A DNA stretch of 64,000 nucleotides. Source: Epiperipatus broadwayi (Eukaryota; Onychophora; Udeonychophora; Euonychophora; Peripatidae). A model generated the notes under the pieces. It was given only the letters and a program-made list of their open reading frames with translations, had not been told where the DNA came from and ran no database searches. Shown here in pieces: positions 50,637-63,071 of this stretch. Location of the stretch: positions 6,135,244 to 6,199,243 of the forward strand of contig JAQFVV010012418.1 of assembly GCA_028023455.1 (NCBI GenBank). The letters run 5' to 3'. A program made the position numbers and the translations under genes. Within the stretch, counting starts at the first letter, position 1. Every line of letters starts with the position of its first letter.

Positions 50637-52853
50637 CTATTTTTCTTCCTCGATTTCCACTGCATCTTGAAACACCAGGCCACTCTCTTCATCCACTGCT
50701 ACAACCCAATTATATATTTCCTGATCACTGTGAGGATTCCCTTGTTCAATTCTCACCTTTTTATATCTATCTTGTTTTGGTGGACACCCTGGTTTGCACC
50801 TATATTCAGTGTGCATTTCTATTTGGGTGGGCAGATCTGGAGTAGTAGCCTCCATCATTTCAGCAGATGTTTTATTAATAATTGTTGGCCATGGTATGAC
50901 TTTGTTTGAAATTTTGCATCTTCTATCTCCATGAATCACATCTTCAGTTTCAGTCTCAAGTGCCATAATTTGCATGTAATCTTTATTTGCACTCTTTGAC
51001 TGATTTTGTTGGCCACATTTCATATGGCTTACATTTGCTGCAATTCTTTTATCCTCTTTATCATTGTTTAATCTCTCTTGCTCATAGAGCTGAGCTGGCT
51101 TTTCCTGTTGTGCCATTTTAAGCTTACTTTGGTTATTATTATCTTGTATGTTGTCCAGTGGCTTATTTTCTGCTTTTAAGCCAACTAGTTCATGGTTGGC
51201 TTTGATGTGTTTTATGTTCTTGTCTGCCATTGCTTCCATTGTACCTTCTTTATCTGTTTTTTGCTTGCTTTGTTTATTAAGTTGTATGCCATCCAGTTCC
51301 TTATTTTTCCCTTTTACATCATCTATTTCTGGGTCACCCTCAATGTGATTGGTGTGATTTAGTTTTTTTTCTGTGCTTGTTTTATTTTCTGTGGCTTCAA
51401 TTATATCTTCTTCATCCAGTTGGTTTATTTCTCCACATTTTTTATTATTTTTTTGCATAATGTCTATATCTATTTTTGATCTTTGGTGTTCATCAGGTAT
51501 ATCTTCTATTCCAGTCTCAGATTCCAGTCTTTGATTGTTATCTTGATTTCCTTTTTTTGATTGTTTTTTTTTTGATGAGGCTTTATCTATTTTGGACTGA
51601 CTTCAATTCTTTTGCCTTCTTTTTCAATGGTGAGTTTGTCTGACTCAAGCAGCTGAGATAGTACTGACTGATCAGCAACTTTCAGCAAACCTTGTTTCTT
51701 ATTTCTTTGCATATCATCTATTTGTTTACAATTTTTTTGCATGTCACCCATCTCTTGGTCACCTTCTTCATGTTTGGTGTATTTTCTCTTCTTATCTGGT
51801 CTTGGCTGATTTCCTGTTCCTTCCTTCCTTTGTATATTCTTTATCTGTCATTTCTTCCCATTTTATTTTATTTTTTTGCATGTCATCTATTTCTCGGTCA
51901 GTCTCTGGGTGTTTGGGATTTTCTATCTTCTTGTCTGAGTTTGCTTGATCTTCCGTTTGCTCTGTTGTGTATTCTTTAATTAATATTTGCTGTGTTTTAG
52001 CTGTTGACTGGTCATTGCTGTTGTGTTTTCTTCCACAGTCTATTGCTAGGCGATCTCTACTTCCACACACAAAACATTGTGGCCTAAGCCCATTAATTTG
52101 TATAGTCAGTATTGCTTCCTGATCCATTATTATGCTTGGGATGTCTTCAGGTCTTATGCCTTCATTCATTTTGATTTTGAAATAAAACCTGTTTGAATAA
52201 ACTAGTGTAAGTGTGTCTGAGTGATATATTGGCTTCATGTATATCGGTTGCCCAAAGGGTTTCATTAATTTTGTGAAATCATGTATATTATACCCAAAAT
52301 AGGTATTTTTAATAATGCCAGTGTGATAGTTTTGCATCTCTTTATCTACAAGCACAAGTGCATAATTTTCCAAAGTCTTAATTTTTTCTTGAAAATCTGT
52401 ACATTGTGTTTCATTAATGAATTCTATCGCCATATATCTTGAATTGGTATGCTCTCCTATGGTTGAAACTGAGCTCCACATTTTTTTGTTAGATAACTCT
52501 TTATATAGTATTTCCTTTGGAAACTTGTAGAGAGAGAGATTTCTATCTGTTGCTGCTAAGACTATTGACTTTTTTGAAAAAAATCTCTTAAATGACATGA
52601 ATAATTTTTTCGGTATAGTTTCATTAAATCGGCGATTTATTTCTTCCACTTCTTCTTTTAACCAAACATTATGTAAAGGCACATCGGCATCATATTGATT
52701 CATATTTATATCATTTACTTCATTCAGGTCATCCTGATTAGCCCTTCTAAATCTTGGGATTTGTTTTGCATTTTGCAAATTTAATTCAGCTATGTTCGCG
52801 TATGTTGTCTGTGCTCTAATGTTGCTATATATTCGTGGTCTGATTCGCGCCAA
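50637..52853 (-). pseudogene. LINE ORF1: CCHC nucleic-acid-binding protein, frame-broken
   Basis: It starts at an ATG at 52853 and runs open for 353 codons to 51792, continues in another frame (about 51790-51600), then in a 273-codon frame (51458-50637) that ends 43 bases before ORF2. Residues about 100-255 resemble the N-terminal domain of Tx1-like ORF1 proteins. A zinc knuckle follows at about 260-273: CFVCGSRDRLAIDC, with Arg where the CCHC His is expected (codon CGC, one transition from CAC). The long C-terminal tail is hydrophilic and repeats variants of EIDDMQKNK four times or so. Its expected role is to package LINE RNA. It is dead through frameshifts. Confidence 0.75.
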
Positions 52854-53104
52854 ACTTTATCTTGGAATCTGATGTGGATGCCATATTGACAATATATAGC
52901 GTCTGAATAGCCCTTAGAAAAACAAAATTATAAGCAATCAATCACTTACTTTGTGAGTAAAAAGTCCATTTTCCCTGATAGGTGTGAATATTAATTATCT
53001 TCAGATGATGTTTTAAGCAACTGTTTTTTGGCAATTCAGTAATTTTTATATACTCTTGTTGGAAACGTTTATCTAATTCATCTAATTCACAGCAGGACTG
53101 CATA

Positions 53105-53551
<447 letters not shown>

Positions 53552-53552
<1 letters not shown>

Positions 53553-54645
53553 GGTATAACAATAAAAAAGCTTGATAAAAGTAATTGACTAATGTACTTG
53601 CAATGATAGCTAGTCCATATGCCCAGAAAAAAATTAAATATTAAATTTGGGCTTGAAAATATCAATAATATAACAATCATTTAATATTTTACATAATTAT
53701 TATGTAAGTATTTAATTATTTAAACTGTTTTTAAAAAGAATTATTGTTAATGATGCTTGAGATTCTATTCAAAAGCTCTGCTAATTATGGCAGTGTCAGA
53801 AGCATCACAGTGATATTTCAGCAGGTTCTACTGAAATTCATTTGCTTTTACCAATGTGGTAACTAGCACTATTGAAGCTGCTAACTGAGCAACATCAGTA
53901 ATTATTTGAGTGTGGTATGGTTTCTGTTCAGAATGAATCAATTTTTGTTTTCATTTAGCACGAATAATAAAATATTGTTTTTTCTTGTAATTAACATTTA
54001 TAAATTAGCATATAAATATTTATTCCAGAAAAATATAAAATACATGATGGGTGTTAGTGCTGAAGATATGAAAAAATTATATTTTCCCAATTGTCATTAT
54101 ATGAAAAAATTGAAGAAATAGTAAAAGTCAATCTACTCCAGCTGTTATTATTTGTCAAACAGTAGTTAGTAAAATTACAAAATATATATTTGACCTTTTA
54201 ATATGGATTGGTGATTGTGTGATTGCAAAATTAGAGATGCAGTTTTGTTTTTCTTGATGGTACTGTTATAAAGCACTCCTTATAAATTTCATGGGCTATC
54301 TCTGTAATCTATACTACAAATAATAAATAATTAATAATGTCTGAGAATACTTATAAAAATGATATGATATATATAATATTTTATATTTTATTTGTTTTTG
54401 ATATTATATTTATTCACCTCTTCAGAAAGAGCTCTAGGGAAATTTAAAAAAAATGTTTTGTTATAAATATCCATTATGTAGCATAAAAAATAAAACTATT
54501 TTTCGTTATAAACAGATCAGTTTTATAATGCAGTAATTTTTTGGATAGTAGTAACAAATGTAATGGATTTATAAAAACTGTCTTATATAGGGTACTAATG
54601 AATGAATGTTTTTGAATACTAATTATTTTATTATTGTTTTTGTAG
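53552..54645. other. Gene-free flank upstream of integrin exon
   Basis: No coding feature is supported. The open frame at 53906-54121 is AT-rich, without a domain, and does not splice into the integrin frame. The last ~20 bases are a T-rich tract ending in TTTTTGTAG, the acceptor of the next exon. Confidence 0.45.
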
Positions 54646-54722
54646 AATCTTGTAAATTGAAAACAACATGCGCTGACTGTTTATTAGCAGCCCCCAATTG
54701 TGAATGGTGTTTTGAGAATTTT
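54646..54722 (+). CDS. Integrin beta, PSI domain exon (first visible exon)
   Basis: Integrin beta subunits pair with alpha subunits at the cell surface to bind matrix and signal. This exon starts after TTTTTGTAG with two bases completing a split codon, then encodes SCKLKTTCADC and on to CEWCFENF (25 residues). The cysteine pattern C-x5-C-x2-C-x6-C-x2-C is the start of the integrin PSI domain. It ends in phase 0 at a consensus GTAAGT (54723). The upstream exon with the signal peptide is not identified; it must end in phase 1. The nearest large insertion, the LINE, lies 1.5 kb upstream in antisense. Family call is strong because the next exons continue the same domain. Confidence 0.9.
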
Positions 54723-56042
54723 GTAAGTTAATATATAATATTTCGATTTTTTAAAAAAAAAAAATAGTTGTAAAATGTTACATCTTTATTTCATTTTTCA
54801 TATGTAATTGTTGCAAATTAACTATGTTGTTTATGTAGTACATAGATAAGTCTTAAATTAATCTCTCATGTAACTGTTTAATTACAACATACATACTCAG
54901 ATAATGTTTATTTATTATAAAAAAAAATTGATAATTTGTTGTTTAAAAATTATCAAAGTAATATATTAGAAAGTTTGAGAAAATTTTATTTAAGAAAAAG
55001 TCTGTGTTTTTAATTAGTAATATAAGTTTAGATTTTAGTGTATATATTTTAGAACATAAAGTTAATCTCTATAGGTTAATAATGTCAATAGAAAGATGAT
55101 GAATTAAAACAAATTTTTGACCATATAAAATCAAAGTACTGATCAAGTACTAATTTTATACAATTATTATTTGTAATTTTAAAAAAATATATTAAAATTT
55201 TATATTTATAGAAATTTTAAAATTTTATATAAGAAAAGTCGATAAAACTTTATTATTTTAATATTTGAATGCATCTTTGATATAAGAAAAATCACAAATT
55301 ACTAAAGTTGTCAATTTTCTTTTGCAATTCAAAAGCAAAGGAAGAAAGACAAAAAACAATAACAACAGCAACAACTCGTGTTATTTAGACATAATAATTC
55401 AGTTACAGAAATGTGTTTTTTATTTAGAAAAAAACATAAATATTCAAAATTAAATAAAAATGTTGCTAGATTAAATTTAACTTATACAAAATACTAAAAA
55501 CTAATGGTCATGCTACTTAAAAATATGCTTAATTATCAATTGTTGGAGCATAGAGATTCACCTGCATTATTTAAAAGTTATCACATAAGTAATGTGTTTA
55601 ATTATTAAAATTAAAGTAAAAGTGGCTCTGAGGAAGATCACAGGACAGTTGAAATGTAAGATTGTGTATGCATATATGTAGAATAAATGGTTTTTGCTAA
55701 AAAGTGTTTAAAGTACAGTGAATAAATTGCATTTATATAAGATATAGCTAAATAAAAAAAGTGGTGGATTTGATAATATTTCTGCAGAATTAAATTACAA
55801 ATAATGGGAATTTAAATGTCTAATTTTTTTAAAAATATTATTTTTAAAAATATAAAAACATAATCAAAAATATATATTTTGTCAAAAATGAATGTTTAAA
55901 TATTTAAGTTCTCTCATTGTTTTTTTTTTTAAAAAAAAACAGGCAAAACTCTCTATATGTATTGCCATTTCAAGTCAGAGTAATCAATGGATGCTAGAAG
56001 GTTTGTGCATAAAATCCCCATCTATTGCCTGCTCATCCAATA

Positions 56043-56083
56043 TCCCAGACTAATTTCTGGCTTGTAATCTTTGTCAGTGAGGG
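56043..56083 (-). pseudogene. Inactive hammerhead, family 2, first intronic copy
   Basis: Minus-strand core CUGACAA (G8 to A), stem III AUUAGU with GUC, and one C missing from the 3' strand of stem I. Expected to be inactive. Confidence 0.6.
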
Positions 56084-56501
56084 GCCTTGGATCTGAGATC
56101 ACTGCAGCTAGATCTTAGAATCTAATGCAACTCTCCAGCAGCCACCTTTTATCTCTATTTAACTACAAAACTATGAGACTTAAATTGAAAACACTATAAT
56201 ATTTCCAATCCTAGCTCATCAGCTTATATAGTTATATAGGTCTGAACTTAGTTCAGTACCCATACATTTTGGTGTCTTGGCTCTTTAATAATCATAGCTA
56301 CCACTATCCTATTAGGCAGGATTGGTTTTAAGCCAATAAACATCACATGATCATTATTTCTTATGCTTGCTCTTAACTGTTATTAAAACAGGCAAAACTC
56401 TCTATATCTATATATATTGCCACTCAGTGCAAGCCAGAGTAATCAATAGATTCCAGAAGGCTTGTGCATAAAATCTCCATCTAGTGCCTACTCATCCAAT
56501 A

Positions 56502-56543
56502 TCCCCAGATTAGTTTCTGGCTTGTGACCTTTATCAGTGAGGA
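56502..56543 (-). pseudogene. Inactive hammerhead, family 2, second intronic copy
   Basis: Minus-strand core CUGAUAA (G8 to A) with AUC at the cleavage position (stem III ACUAAU). Expected to be inactive. Confidence 0.6.
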
Positions 56544-56780
56544 GCCTTGGATCTGAGAGCACTGTAGCTAGATCTTAGAATCTACTGCACCCCCCACCAG
56601 CAACCACCTTTTATCTCCACTTAACTACAAAACCATGAGACTTAAATTGAAAATACTATAATATTTCCAATCCAAGCTCATCAGCTTATATAGTCATATA
56701 GGTCTGAACTCATTTCAGTACCCATACATTTTGGTATCTTTGGTTCTTTAACAACCATAGCCACCACTATCCTATTAGGC

Positions 56781-56822
56781 TCCTCACTTATGAAGGTCAC
56801 AAGCCAGAAATTAGTCTGGGGA
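56781..56822 (+). pseudogene. Inactive hammerhead, family 2, third intronic copy
   Basis: + strand core CUUAUGA (G5 to U), with GAAA, AUUAGU, GUC and stem I intact. G5 is invariant, so cleavage is not expected. Confidence 0.6.
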
Positions 56823-59800
56823 TATTGGATGAGTAGGCACTAAATGCTGATTTTATGCACAAGCCTTCTGGCATCCATTGATTACTCTGTTTGCATTGAG
56901 TAGCAATACGTATAGAGAGTTTTGCCTGTTTTAATAACAGTTAAGAGCAAGCATAAGAAATAGTGATCATGTGATGTTTATCTCTCAATGTTTCTAAGTA
57001 AAAAAAATCATTATTGGATTTTAAACATTCTTGTCAAATTGATATTTTTTTTCTTTTATTAAAAAAAGAATGTATCCAAGAGAAAGTAAGTGCATATATA
57101 TATATATATATTAAATTTATTGTCATATTAATCAAGTAATAGTATTATTTTTTTATTTTCCTAGTCTGTTGCAAATTTCTTAAGTTTTAAGTATTTAACA
57201 ATGTGAATGGCCTTTTGTATGTATATGGAAGTTGAAAAATTACATATATACATACATATAAAACTCTGAGTCAATAATTTATAGATTTCCAATTATTTTA
57301 TAATTTACAAAGTAAAATAATTATATTAATATTATTATTTGCTGGATTTTGAATAATTTGTAATAATACTCCCAGGTATTTAAAGAAAATGTTTCATTAT
57401 TTTTTAAATCAAGCATGCCCCCCCCCCTTTAAAATATTAAAAGACAAATGAAGTTAAAATTGTTTCTTATCTAATTAGCTGAAAAATTAAAAGCAAGATT
57501 GTTTAATATATCTAAAATTATTTTAGAAAAAGTATATTTTTTAAATAAAAGAAATATGTCTAAAAAAATCTACCCAAAAATAAAATAGTAACTTTGAAGT
57601 TTGTTTTTATAATCTTTGTTTTTGAAATCTGTTAAGTAGTACCATTTTAGTAATAATATCAATATTATTTGAAATGTGATGCTAATTAAAACAAGGCTTA
57701 AAAAAGTAAATTGTACTCCATGATTTAGGAATTTACTCTAATCATTCTAGAAAAGTTAATGTTAGAAAAATTCCCATATGTGGAGTAGATGTCTTTCTTG
57801 AAAACAAATTTACCAAAAAAAAAAAACGACAAAACATTTAGCATATAAGTGCCCAGTTGGATAAAAAAAAATCCTCTGTAACTCTTTTAATAAAAGGGGG
57901 AATACCAATTAAGTTTATTTAACTCACTGTAGGTTCCATATGCTCAAAATAAAATGTTTAAATTATCTATGCACCAGTTTTTATTAAAGTAAAAATGATA
58001 TAAGCCAGGGAAGCTTATATCAAAATATATTAAACATATAAGTAAACAGTTTCCAGTAGAATTTTTCAAATAATAGTTCAACATAAAATTATAGAAATAG
58101 AAGTAGAAAAGTTATTTTTTTGAAAGAATATTTTAGTGGACTTATTTATATTGAAAATCTTCTGCCCAATTGACACTTTTAAGAACATATTGAGTGATTA
58201 AAATTTCAAAAGCTGTACCATTATATTTCAACAAAAAATATAGTTAATATTTTTATATGCTATTTTGCAAAATAATTATGCAATTTTATCTGTAATTGTA
58301 CTTAAATTTGCATTGTCAAAAAATAATAATCAGTATACTGGAGAAAATATTATTATTAAATTTATTATTATTATTTATATATTTAAAAGAGAGAGATTGA
58401 ATGCAATACTTAAATGTAATATACACATAAGAGATTCTAATATTAGTTAAATTAATATCTTTTTAGAGCAATAACTTACACGTAAGATTTTTTTTTATTT
58501 AATTGATTATTTGCATCAGGAAAAAAACAGTGATTTCTTTCAGATTATAATTATTATTGACCATAGTTTTATTAACTAAATTTAAATAATGTTGATATGC
58601 AAATTATATTCATGGAAATTGCAGGTGTGGAATTATTTTCATACATTTATATACTAATAAAAGAATGCTCATTTGAAAATAGAATTATGTCTAGTCTTTT
58701 TTATTATATATTCATACTATAAATGTTCTTTCTGAATTTTTATGATCCAAATATTTAGTTAGTTGTATCTCATCAATGACATTAATTGATATTACTTACT
58801 GCTTGAGTGCATCAAGAGTAAATTGATAATTAATCATTATGTGTGTAATTTTATTTGCTAGTGTCTGCATAGAGATAACATTATTATTATTATTTGTATA
58901 TTATAATGTTAAATATTTTGTTAAATGGAATTTAAAGGTATCAATTTGCTGAGGTTTACATTTAAATATTCTTATTATTAAGAATATTAAATTTCACTAA
59001 TTAAGGGGGGAAAGTGCTTGTAAATATCATATGGGAATATTAAATCTTATTCAAAAATGTGTATGATATGATTCTTGAAAAAGTCTTATATCATCATCAA
59101 CAACCATTTAAGTAACATTTTCTCTTTTTCTCTTTTTTTAGTAATATTTGTTACATTCACTAGTAATTATATTATTATTACTCATTAGTCATAAGGGGAT
59201 ATATAATTTGTTTGATATCTATAAATTAAAAAAAAATCGTTTATTTGGCTATAAATAGTTAGTTTGGCTTTATGACTAGGATTATATATCATAATCAAAA
59301 GAAATTAAGATAATTTTGATTTGGCTGCAGGTAAAAATAGTCAATTTAATATTCAGGATCTTAGAGTACAATTACAAATGTCATTATACTGTTATAAGTA
59401 ATGAATACAAGGCAAAAAAGAAAAGCAATATTTTGAATAACTATCTGAATTAACTAACAAAAATTTTAAGAAAATAATAAGTAGAAGAAACAAAACATGT
59501 ATCAGGAGAAGTAGCAGAAAATGCTAAGGATTGTCAATCAATAAAAAATAATCTTCTGTAGGTTAATGAGTTACATAGAGTCTCAATTGGTCACCTGACC
59601 ATGTTCTGATTTTGATAAGCCTGAACAGCTATGCAGATCATAAAGTTAATTTTATTAGAGATAAAATCATTTGTATAATGTTATAGTAGATTAATAATGT
59701 TATGAAAAAATTGTGTATCAAAAACCACATTATATGTAGGGATATTAAATTCCACATATGTATATTATTCAATTGTTTGTATTAAATCAGTATCAAATTG

Positions 59801-60238
59801 CTGCTCTCATTATTAGTTTTTGGGTCCTGTATGTAATTCTTGTTATCTTTATGTACAATTTACATTTGTTAGTCTTAGCAACTAGGAGTAAAGACATAAC
59901 AAAGTTAAAAGGAATATCTTCTCTCTTCTATTCATTTTTTTTCAATAATAGAAATATATTATAAAATTTATTTCATACTAATATTTGCCTGTTTTCATTA
60001 AGTATTATAATGTAATGATTGCTATTAAAGGACTGTACAAAGTTGACAAACTCCAAGTCAATAAAAATTCTCTACCACAGTTTTTTTCTGTGTATATAAA
60101 CCCAAAGAGTATATAGTATAATATTTTTGTATAATTTTGGTTTGAATAATATAAAAGTATTTTAACTAAATAATTTATTTTAGCATTTTATATTTAAATT
60201 ATTTATGTAATTTATATGTAATTAAAATCTATTTTTAG

Positions 60239-60340
60239 AATAACAAGGATGTGATTCGGTGTAATGTAAAATCTGAACTTCTCAAAATTTGTAAGGAAGA
60301 ATTTATTACTAATGAACAAAATATAGAGACTATAAAAGAG
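60239..60340 (+). CDS. Integrin beta, end of PSI domain exon
   Basis: Begins after TTTTTAG in phase 0 and encodes 34 residues, NNKDVIRCNVKSELLKIC and on to IETIKE, ending at GTAAAT (60341) in phase 0. Its two cysteines bring the PSI total to seven, the number expected in integrin beta subunits. The R-C-x(9)-C spacing matches the family's segment just before the hybrid domain. The reading frame joins cleanly to both neighbours, which supports the splice calls. Confidence 0.9.
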
Positions 60341-61127
60341 GTAAATATTTTTTAAATTTATTATAATCATTGTACTAATAAATTAAAAATTTAATAGAGT
60401 TATCAAATATTATTTTAATGACAGCAGAAAAAATTTAAAATTTTAATTCAATTTTTAAGTAAGGTTAATTATCACTACATTTAATGAATATAAAGTATAT
60501 AACTAGTGATGACAAAAGAAATCAAATGATGATTTCTATTGTAATTCACTAATTTTGGGGGAATTAGTAAAAATAATATTACAGCCCTTACAGGATATTT
60601 CATTCTGATATTTGGATTCAACATTTATAGCATTGTTATCAAGATTATTTGTTAGAATTATTAGTTTATTTTTACATCTAATGAAAGCCAGGTGTAAATA
60701 ATGCAAAAAATTCTCACATACCACAATCAAAGATAAGGCATAAGTGATGAAATTTGTATAATATTCTAAATTTAATGTAGGGCTAATAAATACTGGCTAC
60801 AATCAATCAGAATTCACTTTTCATTAAAAAAAAAATAATAATACCTTTTTATATTATTACCAAATAATTAAAACTTCATATGCATTTGTGAAAAAGAAAA
60901 ATACCAACAAAAAGTTTGTTCATTACTGAGTACAGTTCTAATAAACTATACAAGCCAGTCAGATTACAATAATGCAAAATTTTCATAAAGAAATATTTAT
61001 TTAGTAAACAATACAGTATAGTATATAGTCACAATAAAATTAAATTAATAAGTTTGGTCTGAGCATAAAACTAAATTTTGCTTCCCTATAATGTTTTGGT
61101 TATCACTAATGAGCTTTTTTCTTTACA

Positions 61128-61554
61128 ATCAAAGTAGCCGATGTTTTCCTGAAGGTTTGTGATGATGGTGTTTCAGTTGTATTTTTATATTGGACTATTT
61201 CCATCTAATATGAGTATTGAATGCCTTTAGAAAAATTTAACTTTATTTATATATTCCAAATACATTCAACTGTTAGAAATAGCACACAGGTTAGTATATG
61301 CATAATGTTTTGAGAGATATTATTCTCTCCTCTTCTTCAAGTGTTGCTGACTTGACCAATGACAGTACTGGCATGGGAATTGAATCTGGACTCTTATATT
61401 CTTGAGTATTAAATTTTAAGATAATGAATGCTCTAACCAACTATGCTATTTTGTTAAAGACAACAGTCAATAGAAATTTCATATACTTATCTATGAGGTT
61501 CCTCCTGATTTCTTCACTTTTTCCTAAGAGCAAAGTTGATTAGTGGTTTTCATA
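61128..61554 (-). mobile_element. tRNA-derived SINE-like copy, minus arm
   Basis: Reverse complement of 61684-62062 over nearly its whole length, including the tRNA-like head (minus-strand TTGGTTAGAGCATTCATTA region near 61430 and the GGATTC/CCATGCCAG region near 61390). The B box is more diverged than in the + copy. Text beyond the tRNA head on both sides is shared, so the repeated unit is larger than a simple SINE. Confidence 0.65.
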
Positions 61555-61683
61555 CATTATGTATAGTCACACTAGGTTGACTTATGAGATTGTTTGCCAT
61601 TGTCATGTGAGCATTTTCTTTTTTGTACCTTTCCTTCTCTATCCAATATTTTTGTATTTTTCCAATTGAACATATGTATGGAA

Positions 61684-62062
61684 AACACTAATCAGCTTTG
61701 CTTTTAAGGAAAAAGTGAAGAAATTAGGAGTAAGCTCATAGATAACTATATGAAATTTCTACTGATTGTTGCCTTTGGCAGGATGGCTCAGTTGGTTAGA
61801 GCATTACCTTAAAATTCAATACTCAAGAATCTAAGGGTGCAGGTTCGATTTCCATGCTAGTACTGTCACTGGTCAGGCCAGCAACATCTGAAAAAGAAGG
61901 GAAAATAATACCTCTTGAAACATTCTGCCTATACTAACTTGTGTAATATTATTAACTATTGAATGTATTTGGAATATTTAAATAAAGTTAAATTTTTTTA
62001 AAGACATTAAATACACTTATTAGATGATGGAAATAGTCCAACATAAAAATACAACTAAAATA
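61684..62062 (+). mobile_element. tRNA-derived SINE, plus arm
   Basis: Contains RNA polymerase III promoter boxes: A box TGGCTCAGTTGG at 61784-61795 and B box GGTTCGATTTCC at 61842-61853. The unit continues through a tRNA-unrelated part to AATAAAG near 61980 and a tail shared with the 11 kb palindrome (GATGATGGAAATAGTCCAAC). Such elements are transcribed by Pol III and moved by LINE enzymes. Confidence 0.75.
61776..61870 (+). repeat. tRNA-like head of the SINE
   Basis: D-arm-like GGCTCAGTTGGTTAGAGCA and T-arm-like GCAGGTTCGATTTCC are clear. The region between the boxes is longer than in a normal tRNA and the acceptor stem does not close, so it is not a functional tRNA. Confidence 0.7.
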
Positions 62063-62616
62063 GGCAATTGTTTGATTCCAAAAATTCAATCCACATTTTC
62101 ATATCATAAAAATTTCTGGAGCAATCTCTTATAGAGATAAACAACTTAGTTTGGTCAAATGAAGAGAACAACTGCCCACTTATATGCTGAAATATGAAAT
62201 ATTCACGCAAGAAGCTAACCATACAATTTCTTTTCAGATTATTAATCTGTATATATACATGCACGCAACTAAGGTTCAATATAGAATTCAGAAAATGAAA
62301 AATAAAATAAAATTAAAAATAAATAACAAATTTCTTTTTATTAATTATCCACACATTCAGGTTAATTAATATACAGCATATTTTCACCACGAAAGTAAGT
62401 AATAATAATTATATGTTATTAATAATCAACTTTGTCTCTAAAAAAAAAGAGCTGAAAGTGTTATATTTTAAAGTAAAAAGCAATTTATCTTTCGATAAGT
62501 TATATAAATTGTTTTAAAGTTTAGTAAAAAGATGCAAAATGAAAAGTTGAAGAAATTATTTAATAAATAAAAATATATACTTTAAATTATATTTACAGTT
62601 GCTATTATTTTTTTAG

Positions 62617-62701
62617 AATGTTGAATTTGGTCATAAAGGAAATACATATGAGGAAGCAGTGCAATTAAAGCCACAAAGGATTTATCTCAAACTAAGACCA
62701 A
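62617..62701 (+). CDS. Integrin beta, start of hybrid domain exon
   Basis: Begins after TTTTTTTTAG in phase 0, encodes NVEFGHKGNTYEEAVQLKPQ followed by RIYLKLRP (28 residues) plus one base, then the GTAAGT donor at 62702. The Q-L-x-P-Q-R-x-x-L-x-L-R-P string is the most conserved part of the PSI-to-hybrid junction of integrin beta chains and makes the family call secure. Confidence 0.93.
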
Positions 62702-62886
62702 GTAAGTTTTTAAGAATTTTTCCCTCCTTTTTTCAGTCATCACTAAAAAAATCATTAGAAATGAACAGCTGAAATCTTTTATACCGATACCTGCTACAGT
62801 ATATTTATTTAATCATATTAGATTTTTAAAATTACGTGATTGAAGTATTTTTTTTTAATTTGTGGGAATAATTTAAAAGTAAAATG

Positions 62887-63070
62887 TAGAGAGAGAGAGA
62901 GAGAGGGTGAGAGAGAAGGAGAGAGAGAGGGAGGAGAGAGAGGGTGAGAGAGAGGGAGAGAGAGGGAGGGGGAGAGAGAGGGAGGGGAGAGAGAGGGAGG
63001 GAGGGGGAGAGAGAGGGAGGGAGAGGGAGAGAGGGGAGAGAGAGGGAGGGAGGGGGAGAGAGGGGGAGAT
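62887..63070 (+). repeat. Polypurine GA/GGGA tract
   Basis: About 180 bases with almost only A and G on the + strand, in (GA)n and GAGAGGGAGG patterns. Ser/Leu/Pro-rich frames on the minus strand are artefacts of it. Mirror-symmetric polypurine runs can adopt triplex DNA. Confidence 0.95.
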
Positions 63071-63071
63071 A

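Larger units (their letters stand above)
55941..56990. mobile_element. Old family 2 hammerhead-unit array in integrin intron
   Basis: Two minus-strand units start with AGGCAAAACT at 55941 and 56390 (449-bp spacing), followed by a + strand partial unit from about 56780. The + copy begins at the ribozyme's stem I (CTCCTCAC), fused to the interior of the second minus unit. The layout of tandem plus inverted copies is the same as at 13 kb, but with more substitutions. Flanks share a diverged TCTCTCA(T/A)TG followed by a T- and A-rich run, a possible old target duplication. All three ribozyme copies have core mutations. Confidence 0.7.
54723..60238 (+). other. Integrin beta intron, 5.5 kb
   Basis: GTAAGT donor and a T-rich ...ATTTTTAG acceptor. 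It contains the decayed hammerhead-unit array at 55.94-56.99 kb, a C9-10 run near 57418 and a TA microsatellite near 57094. No other gene was seen; open frames near 58265 and 59758 are chance AT-rich frames. Confidence 0.8.
60341..62616 (+). other. Integrin beta intron, 2.3 kb
   Basis: GTAAAT donor and ...TTTTTTTTAG acceptor. Carries the inverted SINE pair at 61.13-62.06 kb. The open frames on either strand are not genes. Confidence 0.8.

Noticed and set aside
53906-54121. Candidate signal-peptide exon for the integrin
   Set aside because: No suitable donor in phase 1 after a hydrophobic segment, and the C-terminal half is Lys-rich with no integrin similarity.
61776-61870. Functional tRNA gene
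   Set aside because: Both Pol III boxes exist, but the acceptor stem does not close and the unit continues as a SINE tail.
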